This document shows positions 57,970 through 64,000 of a stretch of DNA of 64,000 nucleotides, piece after piece. Position numbers and translations under genes: made by a program. Origin of the DNA: Streptomyces sp. CBMA152 (GTDB lineage Bacteria > Actinomycetota > Actinomycetes > Streptomycetales > Streptomycetaceae); NCBI RefSeq assembly GCF_014596475.1, contig NZ_MECJ01000001.1:1-64000 (forward strand). Reading direction: 5' to 3'. The first letter of the stretch is position 1. Each line of letters starts with the position of its first letter. The notes beneath the pieces were generated by a model, which saw nothing but the letters and a program-made list of their open reading frames with translations, searched no databases and had not been told where the DNA came from.

Positions 57970-58041
57970 TGGGCGATACTGGGTTCGAACCAGTGACCTC
58001 TTCGGTGTGAACGAAGCGCTCTCCCACTGAGCTAATCGCCC
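57970..58041 (-). tRNA. tRNA-Val (anticodon CAC), copy 1
   Basis: 72 nt. Acceptor stem GGGCGAT/ATCGCCC, D arm TTAGCTCAGTGGGAGAGC, anticodon stem CTTCG/CGAAG with loop TTCACAC (anticodon CAC, reading GTG), T arm CTGGTTCGAACCCAG and discriminator A. The CCA end is not encoded. Identical to copy 2. Confidence 0.97.
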
Positions 58042-58080
58042 GGGAACGGGTTGAACCATACAGGCCCGGGCGGCCTGGGT

Positions 58081-58527
58081 TCAAACTCCGTTCAGGACAG
58101 CCGTGAGCCCGCGCCGCCCGGACCGCATCATCACGGCGTGGTTGGCGCGGAAGACCGGCCGCCCGGGGACCGCGAGGCGCCGCATCAGTGGCTTGCGCAC
58201 CTCGACCTCCTGCTCGTACAGCGCGTGGGTGCCTCCGCCGTACGGGCTGAGTGTCCAGCGGGCCCAGCCGTCCAGGTCGCCGCTCATCTCCACCTCCAGG
58301 ACCCCGGCCGTCGGGTCGCGGCGCCGCTCGCTGGCGGTGACGACGAGTTCGTACGGCAGGAAGGAGCGGAAGCGGGCGGTGCCGGTGCGGTCGTCGACGG
58401 CGGTGACCTCGCGGATCTGCGGCCACCAGCGCGGGTACTCCTCGGCGCGCTCCAGGACGGCGAAGACGGCGGGGGGCGCGGCGGGCAGCTGCCAGACGCT
58501 GCGGAAGCGGTAGTGGCTCCAGTCCAT
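58081..58527 (-). CDS. SRPBCC (START/polyketide-cyclase-like) protein
   Basis: 148 residues. The N-terminal pattern MDWSHYRFRSVWQLPAAPPAVFAVLERAEEYPRWWPQIREVTAVD is the typical SRPBCC helix-grip start, and RPVFRANHAVMMRSGRRGLTAVL is the C-terminal helix. It binds a small hydrophobic ligand; substrate unknown. It lies alone between the two tRNA-Val copies on the same strand. Confidence 0.88.
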   Translation of the reverse strand: MDWSHYRFRSVWQLPAAPPAVFAVLERAEEYPRWWPQIREVTAVDDRTGTARFRSFLPYELVVTASERRRDPTAGVLEVEMSGDLDGWARWTLSPYGGGTHALYEQEVEVRKPLMRRLAVPGRPVFRANHAVMMRSGRRGLTAVLNGV

Positions 58528-58624
58528 GGCCCAAGTCTGCGCCGGGGGACGGGAGACGGGAGGGGGTCGTGGCGTGATCCGGACCCGCGATCCGGACCGG
58601 ACCCGCGATCTCGGCCGGGGAACG

Positions 58625-58664
58625 CCGAAGGCCCGGAGATCGGTTTCGATCTCCGGGCCTTCGG
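58625..58664 (-). terminator. Terminator of tRNA-Val copy 2
   Basis: An 18 bp perfect stem CCGAAGGCCCGGAGATCG / CGATCTCCGGGCCTTCGG with a GTTT loop, 8 bp beyond the tRNA 3' end on the minus strand. Confidence 0.8.
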
Positions 58665-58671
58665 TCCGGGG

Positions 58672-58743
58672 TGGGCGATACTGGGTTCGAACCAGTGACC
58701 TCTTCGGTGTGAACGAAGCGCTCTCCCACTGAGCTAATCGCCC
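58672..58743 (-). tRNA. tRNA-Val (anticodon CAC), copy 2
   Basis: 72 nt, identical to copy 1 in every base including discriminator A. It is about 630 bp upstream of copy 1 on the minus strand, with its own terminator. Confidence 0.97.
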
Positions 58744-58807
58744 GGGCGCACCGCAAACATTACCGCATGTCAGCGGGGCGTTTGACCACGTCGGCGGGTC
58801 CGCCGGG

Positions 58808-59218
58808 TCACTGGTTGATCTTCCACGGCACGACGAGCCCGAACGTCCAGAGGTAGAACGCGGCGAGCGCCGCGACGATCACCAGGACGACGGTCGTCAG
58901 GGCGATGTTCCGGCGCCGCACCTTCGGGTCGAGGGCCCGCTGGGCGGCCTCGGTCACTTTCCGTTTCGTCCAGCGCAGCACCAGCTGGGCCCAGACGAAC
59001 TCGGTCGCCCAGATCGCCATACCGCCGAAGATCACCAGCCAGCCGGGGCCCGGGAGCGGCAGCAGGATCACGCCGGTGACCACGACCGCGAGGCCCACCA
59101 CGAAGACGCCGACCTGCCAGCCGAGGTGGAGCGGCCGGGACGCCCTGACGAAGGCGGGCGCCCGCGACCCGAGCGCCTTCTCCGCCGTGCCGACCCGCTC
59201 GTCACTCCCCGTATTCAT
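58808..59218 (-). CDS. TIGR02611-type PGPGW membrane protein
   Basis: 136 residues. The helix GWQVGVFVVGLAVVVTGVILL runs into the LPLPGPGWLVIFGGMAIWATEF motif that defines the PGPGW family, with a third helix near the C-terminus (TTVVLVIVAALAAFYLW). Function unknown. Divergent from ssgB. ATG at 59216-59218. Confidence 0.9.
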   Translation of the reverse strand: MNTGSDERVGTAEKALGSRAPAFVRASRPLHLGWQVGVFVVGLAVVVTGVILLPLPGPGWLVIFGGMAIWATEFVWAQLVLRWTKRKVTEAAQRALDPKVRRRNIALTTVVLVIVAALAAFYLWTFGLVVPWKINQ

Positions 59219-59408
59219 GCGCTCCAACCTACCCGACCGCGTGAGCTCACCAGAATGGCCGCATAACCGAAAGTAATACTCGGCCGTACGAGCTACCTGA
59301 AGCGCCGCAAAACGGCCAGAGGGGTTTACAACGGCACCGTAGGTGGCATGTCGATTTCGCCGACGTGCGAATCCCCGAGCGCACACTGAGCGAAAGGCCC
59401 TGGCGCTT

Positions 59409-59822
59409 ATGAACACCACGGTCAGCTGCGAGCTGCACCTGCGCCTCGTTGTGTCGAGCGAGTCCTCACTGCCTGTACCCGCGGGCCTGCGGTATGACAC
59501 GGCCGATCCCTACGCCGTGCACGCCACCTTCCACACCGGAGCCGAGGAGACCGTCGAGTGGGTGTTCGCCCGCGACCTTCTCGCCGAGGGCCTGCACCGG
59601 CCCACCGGTACCGGAGACGTCAGAGTCTGGCCGTCGCGCAGTCATGGCCAGGGCGTCGTCTGCATCGCCCTCAGCTCCCCGGAAGGAGAGGCCCTGCTCG
59701 AAGCCCCGGCGCGGGCTCTGGAGTCGTTCCTCAAGCGGACCGACGCCGCGGTGCCACCGGGCACCGAGCACCGTCACTTCGATCTCGACACGGAGCTCTC
59801 GCACATCCTGGCGGAGAACTGA
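59409..59822 (+). CDS. ssgB: Sporulation and cell-division protein SsgB
   Basis: 137 residues, essentially identical to Streptomyces SsgB. It starts MNTTVSCELHLRLVVSSESS, has YAVHATFHTGAEETVEWVFARDLL and ends LDTELSHILAEN. SsgB is the conserved archetypal SsgA-like protein that recruits FtsZ to sporulation septa together with SsgA. Single-copy developmental gene, so together with bldD it marks the genus. The ribosome site is weak (GAAAGG about 13 bases upstream) and a sigma factor site could not be assigned confidently in the 190 bp leader. Confidence 0.98.
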   Translation: MNTTVSCELHLRLVVSSESSLPVPAGLRYDTADPYAVHATFHTGAEETVEWVFARDLLAEGLHRPTGTGDVRVWPSRSHGQGVVCIALSSPEGEALLEAPARALESFLKRTDAAVPPGTEHRHFDLDTELSHILAEN

Positions 59823-59911
59823 GCCAGACCGAGAGCCGTACGGCGCCGTCCGACTCGGGGAGACGGCACCGTACGGACAACCGCATAGGCACGCCCACCT
59901 CATAGGCACCC

Positions 59912-59957
59912 CACCGGCGCCCGTCCCGCGAACACCCCCGCGGGACGGGCGCCGGTG
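59912..59957 (+). terminator. ssgB-downstream hairpin
   Basis: A 19 bp perfect stem CACCGGCGCCCGTCCCGCG / CGCGGGACGGGCGCCGGTG with an eight-base loop between ssgB and the CGNR gene. It has no T-tail, as is usual for Streptomyces terminators. A weaker arm pair around CCGTACGGCGCCGTC / GACGGCACCGTACGG lies just upstream. Confidence 0.65.
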
Positions 59958-60033
59958 CGCCGCGCGCGCGAGCCGCTAGAGTCGGCCAGCATCGGCGGGC
60001 ACCGGCCCCCCGCAGCAGGCCAGGGAGCGAATC

Positions 60034-60591
60034 GTGCTGATCCCTCACGACACCCGGATCGCCCTCGACATGGTGGTCGATCTGGTGAACACCGCACCGG
60101 AGAGCGAGGAGCTCGACCGCCTCGCCGACGTGGAGGCGCTGTACGGCTTCGTACGGGACCACGACGTCAGCGGGGTGGGGACGCTCACCGCGCGCGACCT
60201 CGCCGGCGTACAGACCGTCCGCAGCCGTTTCGCGGGGGTTTTCGAGGCACCCGACGCGCACGCCGCGGCCATGCTGGTCAACGAGATCGTGGCGGAGGCG
60301 GGCACCACGCCGCAGCTCACCGACCACGACGGCTACGACTGGCATGTGCACTACTTCGCGCCGGGCGCCTCGGTCGGGGACCATCTGGCCGCCGACGGCG
60401 GGATGGCGCTGGCGTTCATCGTGGTGGCGGGCGAGCAGGAGCGGCTGCGCCGGTGCGAGGCGCCGGACTGCGGCCGGGCCTTCGTGGACCTGTCGCGCAA
60501 CCGCTCGCGCCGCTACTGCGACAGCCGCACCTGCGGCAACCGACTGCACGTGGCCGCCTACCGCGCCCGGCGCAAGGAAGCCGCGGGCTGA
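60034..60591 (+). CDS. CGNR zinc-finger (ABATE-domain) transcription regulator
   Basis: 185 residues. The N-terminal ABATE-type domain begins IALDMVVDLVNTAPESEELDRLADVEAL. The C-terminal zinc finger has RRCEAPDCGRAFVDLSRNRSRRYCDSRTCGNR, where Cys ligands and the CGNR motif are complete. GTG start with AGGGAG. Likely a small DNA-binding regulator sensing an unknown ligand. It stands alone, followed by a convergent small gene. Confidence 0.92.
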   Translation: MLIPHDTRIALDMVVDLVNTAPESEELDRLADVEALYGFVRDHDVSGVGTLTARDLAGVQTVRSRFAGVFEAPDAHAAAMLVNEIVAEAGTTPQLTDHDGYDWHVHYFAPGASVGDHLAADGGMALAFIVVAGEQERLRRCEAPDCGRAFVDLSRNRSRRYCDSRTCGNRLHVAAYRARRKEAAG

Positions 60592-60619
60592 TCCGGTTCG
60601 AGCCATCGCGTACGGGCGG

Positions 60620-60799
60620 TCACAGCAGGTACAGATCGTGCAGCGCCGCCATCAGCAGCAGACAGCCGATCACCCCGAGGAAGATCATCAGGGGTGGCTG
60701 GGAGAGAGCGAAGAGGCAACCGCGCGACTCGTCGGCGGGGAGCTCGGCGTGCGGCTCGTCGGGCGGCGCGGGGACGTGCCCCGGGGAAGTGTCCAGCAT
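60620..60799 (-). CDS. Small membrane protein
   Basis: 59 residues from the ATG at 60797. An acidic/proline-rich N-terminus (PPDEPHAELPADESRG) leads to one C-terminal membrane helix LMIFLGVIGCLLLMAALHDLYLL. The composition is unlike antisense shadow, and the small tail-anchored form is plausible. The start is uncertain; in-frame GTG codons lie upstream. Confidence 0.55.
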   Translation of the reverse strand: MLDTSPGHVPAPPDEPHAELPADESRGCLFALSQPPLMIFLGVIGCLLLMAALHDLYLL

Positions 60800-60964
60800 C
60801 TCGGGGTGATGATGGACCAGCCGGAGCACGTCGGGGCGCCAACACGCCCACGCGCAGCGGCAGTTACTTGGATCTTGCCGACCCGGACGCGCCGGTCCCG
60901 CGCCCCGGCGCGCGCCTCGTGCGCCCGGCCGCTCGCGAGGCGGAACGAAAAGGAAAACGGGTTC

Positions 60965-61146
60965 CGGGAACGGATCCGGAATCGGGCTTGAGAGCGCTCC
61001 CGGCGGTGTCCGGAATTCGCTCCAACTCGAATTCCGCATGCGGGAATTCACAGCCTCCGGAATTTCCCGTGACGACAGGGTCCGGGGCCGGTTACGGCAA
61101 GTTACGGAGTGTCAGATTCCGACGCTCTTTCAGATTCCGTGCGGCG
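60965..61146. other. Non-coding, structured stretch (part of a 395 bp gap)
   Basis: The gap 60800-61194 has no gene. It is AT-richer than its surroundings and carries four GGAATT/GAATTCC elements (61012-61018, 61029-61035, 61043-61049, 61059-61065) that can pair with each other. It also has two CAGATTCCG copies (61113-61122 region and 61131-61139). No promoter or known RNA was recognised. Confidence 0.5.
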
Positions 61147-61194
61147 TTCCGCATGGGGTTCCGCATGGGGTTCCGCATGGGGTTCCGCATGGGG
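61147..61194. repeat. Four perfect 12 bp tandem repeats ending at a stop codon
   Basis: TTCCGCATGGGG repeated four times without a mismatch at 61147, 61159, 61171 and 61183. The last base abuts the stop codon (61195-61197) of the following minus-strand gene. A degraded fifth unit precedes at 61135-61146. Confidence 0.9.
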
Positions 61195-61638
61195 TCAGAT
61201 GCCGTGCTTCTTCAAGATGGCCTCGATGTCGCTGAAGTCCTCGCCCGACTTGCCCTTCGCCTTCGGCTGGGGCTGCGCGGCGGCACGGCGGCCGGCGCCG
61301 AGGGAGGGCGCGGAGGCCGCGGGGGCGATGGCGTCGGTGCCGCGCGCCCCGGTCACCTCGCGCTCCTTGCCGTCGCCTCCGACCCTGCGGCGCTCCACGA
61401 AGCGGGTGATCGAGAAGAGCCCCCAGGCGATGCCGAGCAGGCCGAAGCCCGCCCAGACGGTCGGCTTGAAGACGATGCCGGACACCCATCCCACGATCCC
61501 GGTCATGACCAGGGCCACGGGGACCAGCGAGTAGGCGGCGATCCGCGTGGCCGACAGGAAGCGCTTGCGGTACGCCGTGACGGCGGCGATGCCCAGTCCG
61601 GCCGCGGACGCGGCGGAGCAGACGGTCTCGGCAAGCAT
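61195..61638 (-). CDS. Two-helix membrane protein of unknown function
   Basis: 147 residues. Helix-rich N-terminus with two hydrophobic segments, roughly IAAYSLVPVALVMTGIVGWVSG and WAGFGLLGIAWGLFSITRF, then a basic, Ala/Pro-rich tail that ends EDFSDIEAILKKHGI. GGAGG six bases before the ATG at 61636-61638. I cannot assign a family. The C-terminal helix could be a protein-binding handle. Confidence 0.82.
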   Translation of the reverse strand: MLAETVCSAASAAGLGIAAVTAYRKRFLSATRIAAYSLVPVALVMTGIVGWVSGIVFKPTVWAGFGLLGIAWGLFSITRFVERRRVGGDGKEREVTGARGTDAIAPAASAPSLGAGRRAAAQPQPKAKGKSGEDFSDIEAILKKHGI

Positions 61639-61793
61639 CCGGTTCCTCCAGACATGGGGGTTGTGGCCCTTCCATCCTGCACCGGACCGGGCCGTTGCGG
61701 CCACGATCCTTCGCGACATCAGGGAGATCTCCGGGGCGCATCCTCCCCAGGTCCCGGTTGGGGCGTACCGGAGCGGGCTGGGAGACTGGCCCC

Positions 61794-62336
61794 ATGAGCG
61801 AGACCACCCCCGAGTCCAGCCCCGCGTCCACGCCCGGCTCCCCCGCCGCGCCCGTCGTCCTCGACGTCTGGTGCGAGCTCCAGTGCCCCGACTGCCACGC
61901 CGCCCTGGACGACGTCCGCGCGCTGCGCGAGCAGTACGGCGACCGGCTCGACATCCGGCTGCGGCACTTCCCGCTGGAGAAGCACAAGCACGCGTACGCC
62001 GCCGCGCAGGCCGCGGAGGAGGCGTTCGAGCAAGGGCAGGGGTGGCCGTACGTGGAGGCGGTGCTCGCCCGCACCGAGGCCCTGGGCTCGCAGGGAGAGC
62101 GCGTGCTGCTCGATGTCGCGCGTGAACTCGGCCTGGACGTCGAGGAGTTCGACACCGCGCTGATCGACGGGCGGCATCTGCTGATCGTCGACGCCGACGA
62201 GGCCGAGGGCAAGGCGATCGGGGTCACCGGGACGCCCACGTACGTCATCGACGGCGAGCGGCTCGACGGCGGCAAGAGCCAGGCGGGTCTTCGGGCCCGT
62301 ATTACCGAGATCGCGGACCGGCTGCTCGGCTCGTAG
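61794..62336 (+). CDS. DsbA-family (FrnE-like) oxidoreductase
   Basis: 180 residues. Thioredoxin fold with the active site CPDC (Cys31-Cys34) in VWCELQCPDCHAALDD, an inserted helical domain (KHAYAAAQAAEEAFEQGQGW), and the cis-Pro motif GVTGTPTYVIDG. No signal peptide, so it is likely cytoplasmic like FrnE-type proteins. Preceded by GGAG ten bases from the ATG. Confidence 0.92.
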   Translation: MSETTPESSPASTPGSPAAPVVLDVWCELQCPDCHAALDDVRALREQYGDRLDIRLRHFPLEKHKHAYAAAQAAEEAFEQGQGWPYVEAVLARTEALGSQGERVLLDVARELGLDVEEFDTALIDGRHLLIVDADEAEGKAIGVTGTPTYVIDGERLDGGKSQAGLRARITEIADRLLGS

Positions 62337-62362
62337 CGCTCCGCGAGGGGGCTGTTGTTCGT

Positions 62363-62405
62363 CTGCGGGCCGTCGTGGGCTGGTCGCGCAGTTCCCCGCG
62401 CCCCT
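62363..62405. repeat. Dispersed intergenic repeat, copy B
   Basis: 42 of 43 positions match 8001-8043, 54 kb away, and in the same orientation. It lies between the DsbA-like gene and the GNAT gene, which converge. Confidence 0.75.
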
Positions 62406-62440
62406 AAGAGGCGCCCGGTAACGCAGCGGACGGCGCCCCC

Positions 62441-63277
62441 TCAGACCAGCGTCTTCCCCCTGTTGTACTCCGTTGTCTCGTACCCCAGGGACTCGTACAG
62501 CCTCAGCGCCGTGGTGTTGTCGGCGAAGACGTGGAGGGCGAGGACCGGTAGGCCGTCGGTCACCGTCAGGCGTTCGGCGAGGAGCATCAGGGCGCGGCCG
62601 TGGCCCCGGCCCCGGTGTTCCTCGGCGACCGCCACGTCGTAGACGTAGGCGCCGGGGCCGGTGTCCAGTTCCCTGTGGGCGAGCCAGATGTGGCCCACCA
62701 CGGCCTCGTCGCTGACCAGTACCTGGAGGTGGGTGCCCGGGGTCGCGAGGCCGTCGGGGAGGTTGGCGCGGTGGTCGGCCTCGGCCTTGGCGCGGGCCCG
62801 GTCGGGCGCCATGCCCCGGGCGATCCAGCCGCGGACGTAGTTCTCCTGCTCGTCGTGGTGCCAGACCGTGTACTCGGCCTCGGTCATCGGGCGCGCGCTC
62901 ACCCCTGGCGGCAGCGCGGGCGGCTCGGCCGGGAGGCGCTTGGCCATGTTGCGGCCGCGGTCGATGTAGCCGAGGGCCGTGGACAGGCGCAGGGCCGCCG
63001 TGGCGCCCGCGGGCACCGACGCGAACACCTGGCCGCAGCCCCAGCCCCGCAGCACCTCCTCGGCCGCGAGCGCGGCGACGGTCCCCCGGCCGCGCCCCCG
63101 GTCTCTCTCGTCGATCGACAGCCCTCTGATCACTCCCACGGCGGCGCCGAACCCGGCGTGGGTGGCGACCGTGATGGTGCCGACGCGGCGGCTGTTGACG
63201 CAGACGTCGTACGTACGGGAAGTGGCGCCGTCGGCGCCCTGCTGGAGCGGCCCGGTCGGCCGAATGGTCGTGGTCAT
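62441..63277 (-). CDS. Double GNAT-domain N-acetyltransferase
   Basis: 278 residues, two tandem GNAT folds. The first has IRGLSIDERDRGRGRGTVAALAAEEVLRGWG with the acetyl-CoA loop. The second has [25 protein letters not shown] and ALHVFADNTTALRLYESLGYE. Acceptor unknown. ATG at 63275-63277 (MTTTIRPTGPLQQG) chosen over an ATG 36 bases upstream. Confidence 0.9.
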   Translation of the reverse strand: MTTTIRPTGPLQQGADGATSRTYDVCVNSRRVGTITVATHAGFGAAVGVIRGLSIDERDRGRGRGTVAALAAEEVLRGWGCGQVFASVPAGATAALRLSTALGYIDRGRNMAKRLPAEPPALPPGVSARPMTEAEYTVWHHDEQENYVRGWIARGMAPDRARAKAEADHRANLPDGLATPGTHLQVLVSDEAVVGHIWLAHRELDTGPGAYVYDVAVAEEHRGRGHGRALMLLAERLTVTDGLPVLALHVFADNTTALRLYESLGYETTEYNRGKTLV

Positions 63278-63355
63278 CAAGGCCGTTGTACCTGCCGGGC
63301 CGCCGCACGTCACCGGGTTTGACCGGTACTCGCCGTGTCCGAAGCCTCCGCGCGT

Positions 63356-64000
63356 CTACGGATCCAGGTCGGAGGCGGCCCGCTCGTCGAAGACCCGCAT
63401 CGCCTTGGCGGTGACCGGTCCCGGTGTGCCGGTCAGCTCGCGGCCGTCGACGCGGTGCACGGCCTGGATGTCGCGGAGCGTGGAGGTCAGGAAGACCTCG
63501 TCGGCCCGCTCCAGGACGTCCAGGGGCAGCTCGCTCTCCTGGGCGCCGGTCCACTCCACGACCAGTTCGCGGGTGATCCCGGCGAGGCAGCCGGAGGCGA
63601 GCGGCGGGGTGTGCAGCTCGCCGTCGAGGACCACGAAGACGTTGGAGCCGGTGCCCTCGCAGAGCGCGCCGACGGTGTTGCCGAAGAGCGCCTCGGTGGC
63701 GCCGTGCTCATGGGCCCTGGCCAGTGCGACGACGTTCTCGGCGTACGAGGTGGTCTTGAGCCCGGCGACGGCGCTGCGCTCGTTGCGCGTCCAGGGGACG
63801 GTGATGACGGCGGTGGTGTCGGGGCGCCGCTTGCTCTCGCCGAGGGCGACGACCAGCGTGGGGCCCGCGTCGCCCCGGTCGGAGCCGAGCGGGGAGAGGC
63901 CGCCGGTGTAGGTGATCCGCAGGCGGCCGAGCGCGACCGGGTTGGCCTCGATGACGGCGGCGCACGCGCGGCGGACCTCGTCGAGGTCGGGGTCGGGCAG
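63356..64000 (-). CDS. PLP-dependent class IV aminotransferase (aminodeoxychorismate lyase-like), C-terminal part
   Basis: The gene enters from beyond the right edge; about 215 C-terminal residues are seen. VALGRLRITYTGG, GLKTTSYAENVVALARAHEHGATEALFGNTVGALCEGTGSNVFVVLDGELHTPPLASGCLAGITRELVVEW contains the PLP-binding lysine (LKTTSY) and the EGTGSN phosphate-binding segment of fold-type IV enzymes. It could be PabC (folate) or a D-amino-acid/branched-chain transaminase; the missing N-terminus prevents a firm choice. Confidence 0.9.
   Translation of the reverse strand: MPDPDLDEVRRACAAVIEANPVALGRLRITYTGGLSPLGSDRGDAGPTLVVALGESKRRPDTTAVITVPWTRNERSAVAGLKTTSYAENVVALARAHEHGATEALFGNTVGALCEGTGSNVFVVLDGELHTPPLASGCLAGITRELVVEWTGAQESELPLDVLERADEVFLTSTLRDIQAVHRVDGRELTGTPGPVTAKAMRVFDERAASDLDP

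Noticed and set aside
59219..59408. Sigma-H-type promoter ahead of ssgB (GGGTTT and GTAGGT)
   Set aside because: The two elements are only 11 bp apart, too close for a normal promoter, so it was not listed as a feature.

Overview
This 64 kb window is a stretch of Streptomyces core chromosome. The DNA is very GC-rich with strong third-position GC bias, genes are packed with ATGA/GTGA stop-start overlaps, and GTG/TTG starts are common. The developmental regulators BldD (about 5.0 kb) and SsgB (about 59.4 kb) are near-certain matches to the Streptomyces proteins. Almost every gene reads on the minus strand.

Layout from left to right. 0.1-4.8 kb: pyrimidine operon pyrR-pyrB-pyrC-(PH-like membrane protein)-carA-carB, with a PyrR-binding RNA hairpin just ahead of pyrR. 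5.0-5.5 kb: bldD, divergent from pyrR, with a BldD-type operator. 5.7-8.9 kb: efp-nusB, an M24 aminopeptidase and a proline-rich P-loop protein. 9.1-15.1 kb: aroC-aroK-aroB-aroQ, aroE and mltG. 15.2-19.1 kb: ruvX, alaS and two small membrane proteins. 19.3-22.1 kb: an NB-ARC/TPR ATPase with no DNA-binding domain, then rpsD. 22.1-29.7 kb: a DUF2470 (heme-utilisation type) protein behind an excellent iron box, rarA, a VKOR protein, hisS, a metallo-beta-lactamase-fold hydrolase, a membrane cyclophilin and a DUF349 protein. 29.8-32.8 kb: a three-gene cassette of Ser/Thr kinase-TPR, an EACC1-like small protein and caspase-TPR. 32.9-44.5 kb: relA, apt, secF-secD-yajC, ruvB-ruvA-ruvC, yebC, pdxT and pdxS. 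44.6-55.1 kb: a LemA-like protein, a phosphatidylinositol-mannoside cluster (pimA-type transferase, acyltransferase, CDP-alcohol phosphotransferase), an EF-G-like protein with a degenerate G domain, an unknown membrane protein, a HIT protein and thrS. 55.2-58.7 kb: a two-gene operon with a DUF4365 nuclease-like protein, a divergent DnaQ-like exonuclease, and two identical tRNA-Val(CAC) genes around a SRPBCC gene. 58.8-64.0 kb: a PGPGW membrane protein, ssgB, a CGNR regulator, small membrane proteins, a DsbA-family oxidoreductase, a double-GNAT acetyltransferase and a partial class IV aminotransferase.

Most of the window is housekeeping: nucleotide, aromatic amino acid, B6 and phospholipid synthesis, three aminoacyl-tRNA synthetases, Holliday-junction processing and Sec export. 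The most unusual segment is the kinase/EACC1/caspase cassette directly behind relA. It has the composition of a predicted signal-activated proteolytic conflict (defence or programmed cell death) system. Other points worth attention are the iron box squeezed between rpsD and the DUF2470 gene, the DUF4365 operon with repeated promoter elements, the DNA-binding-less NB-ARC protein, and several structured or repetitive intergenic regions. All calls come from reading the sequence and knowledge of families; no database search was run.
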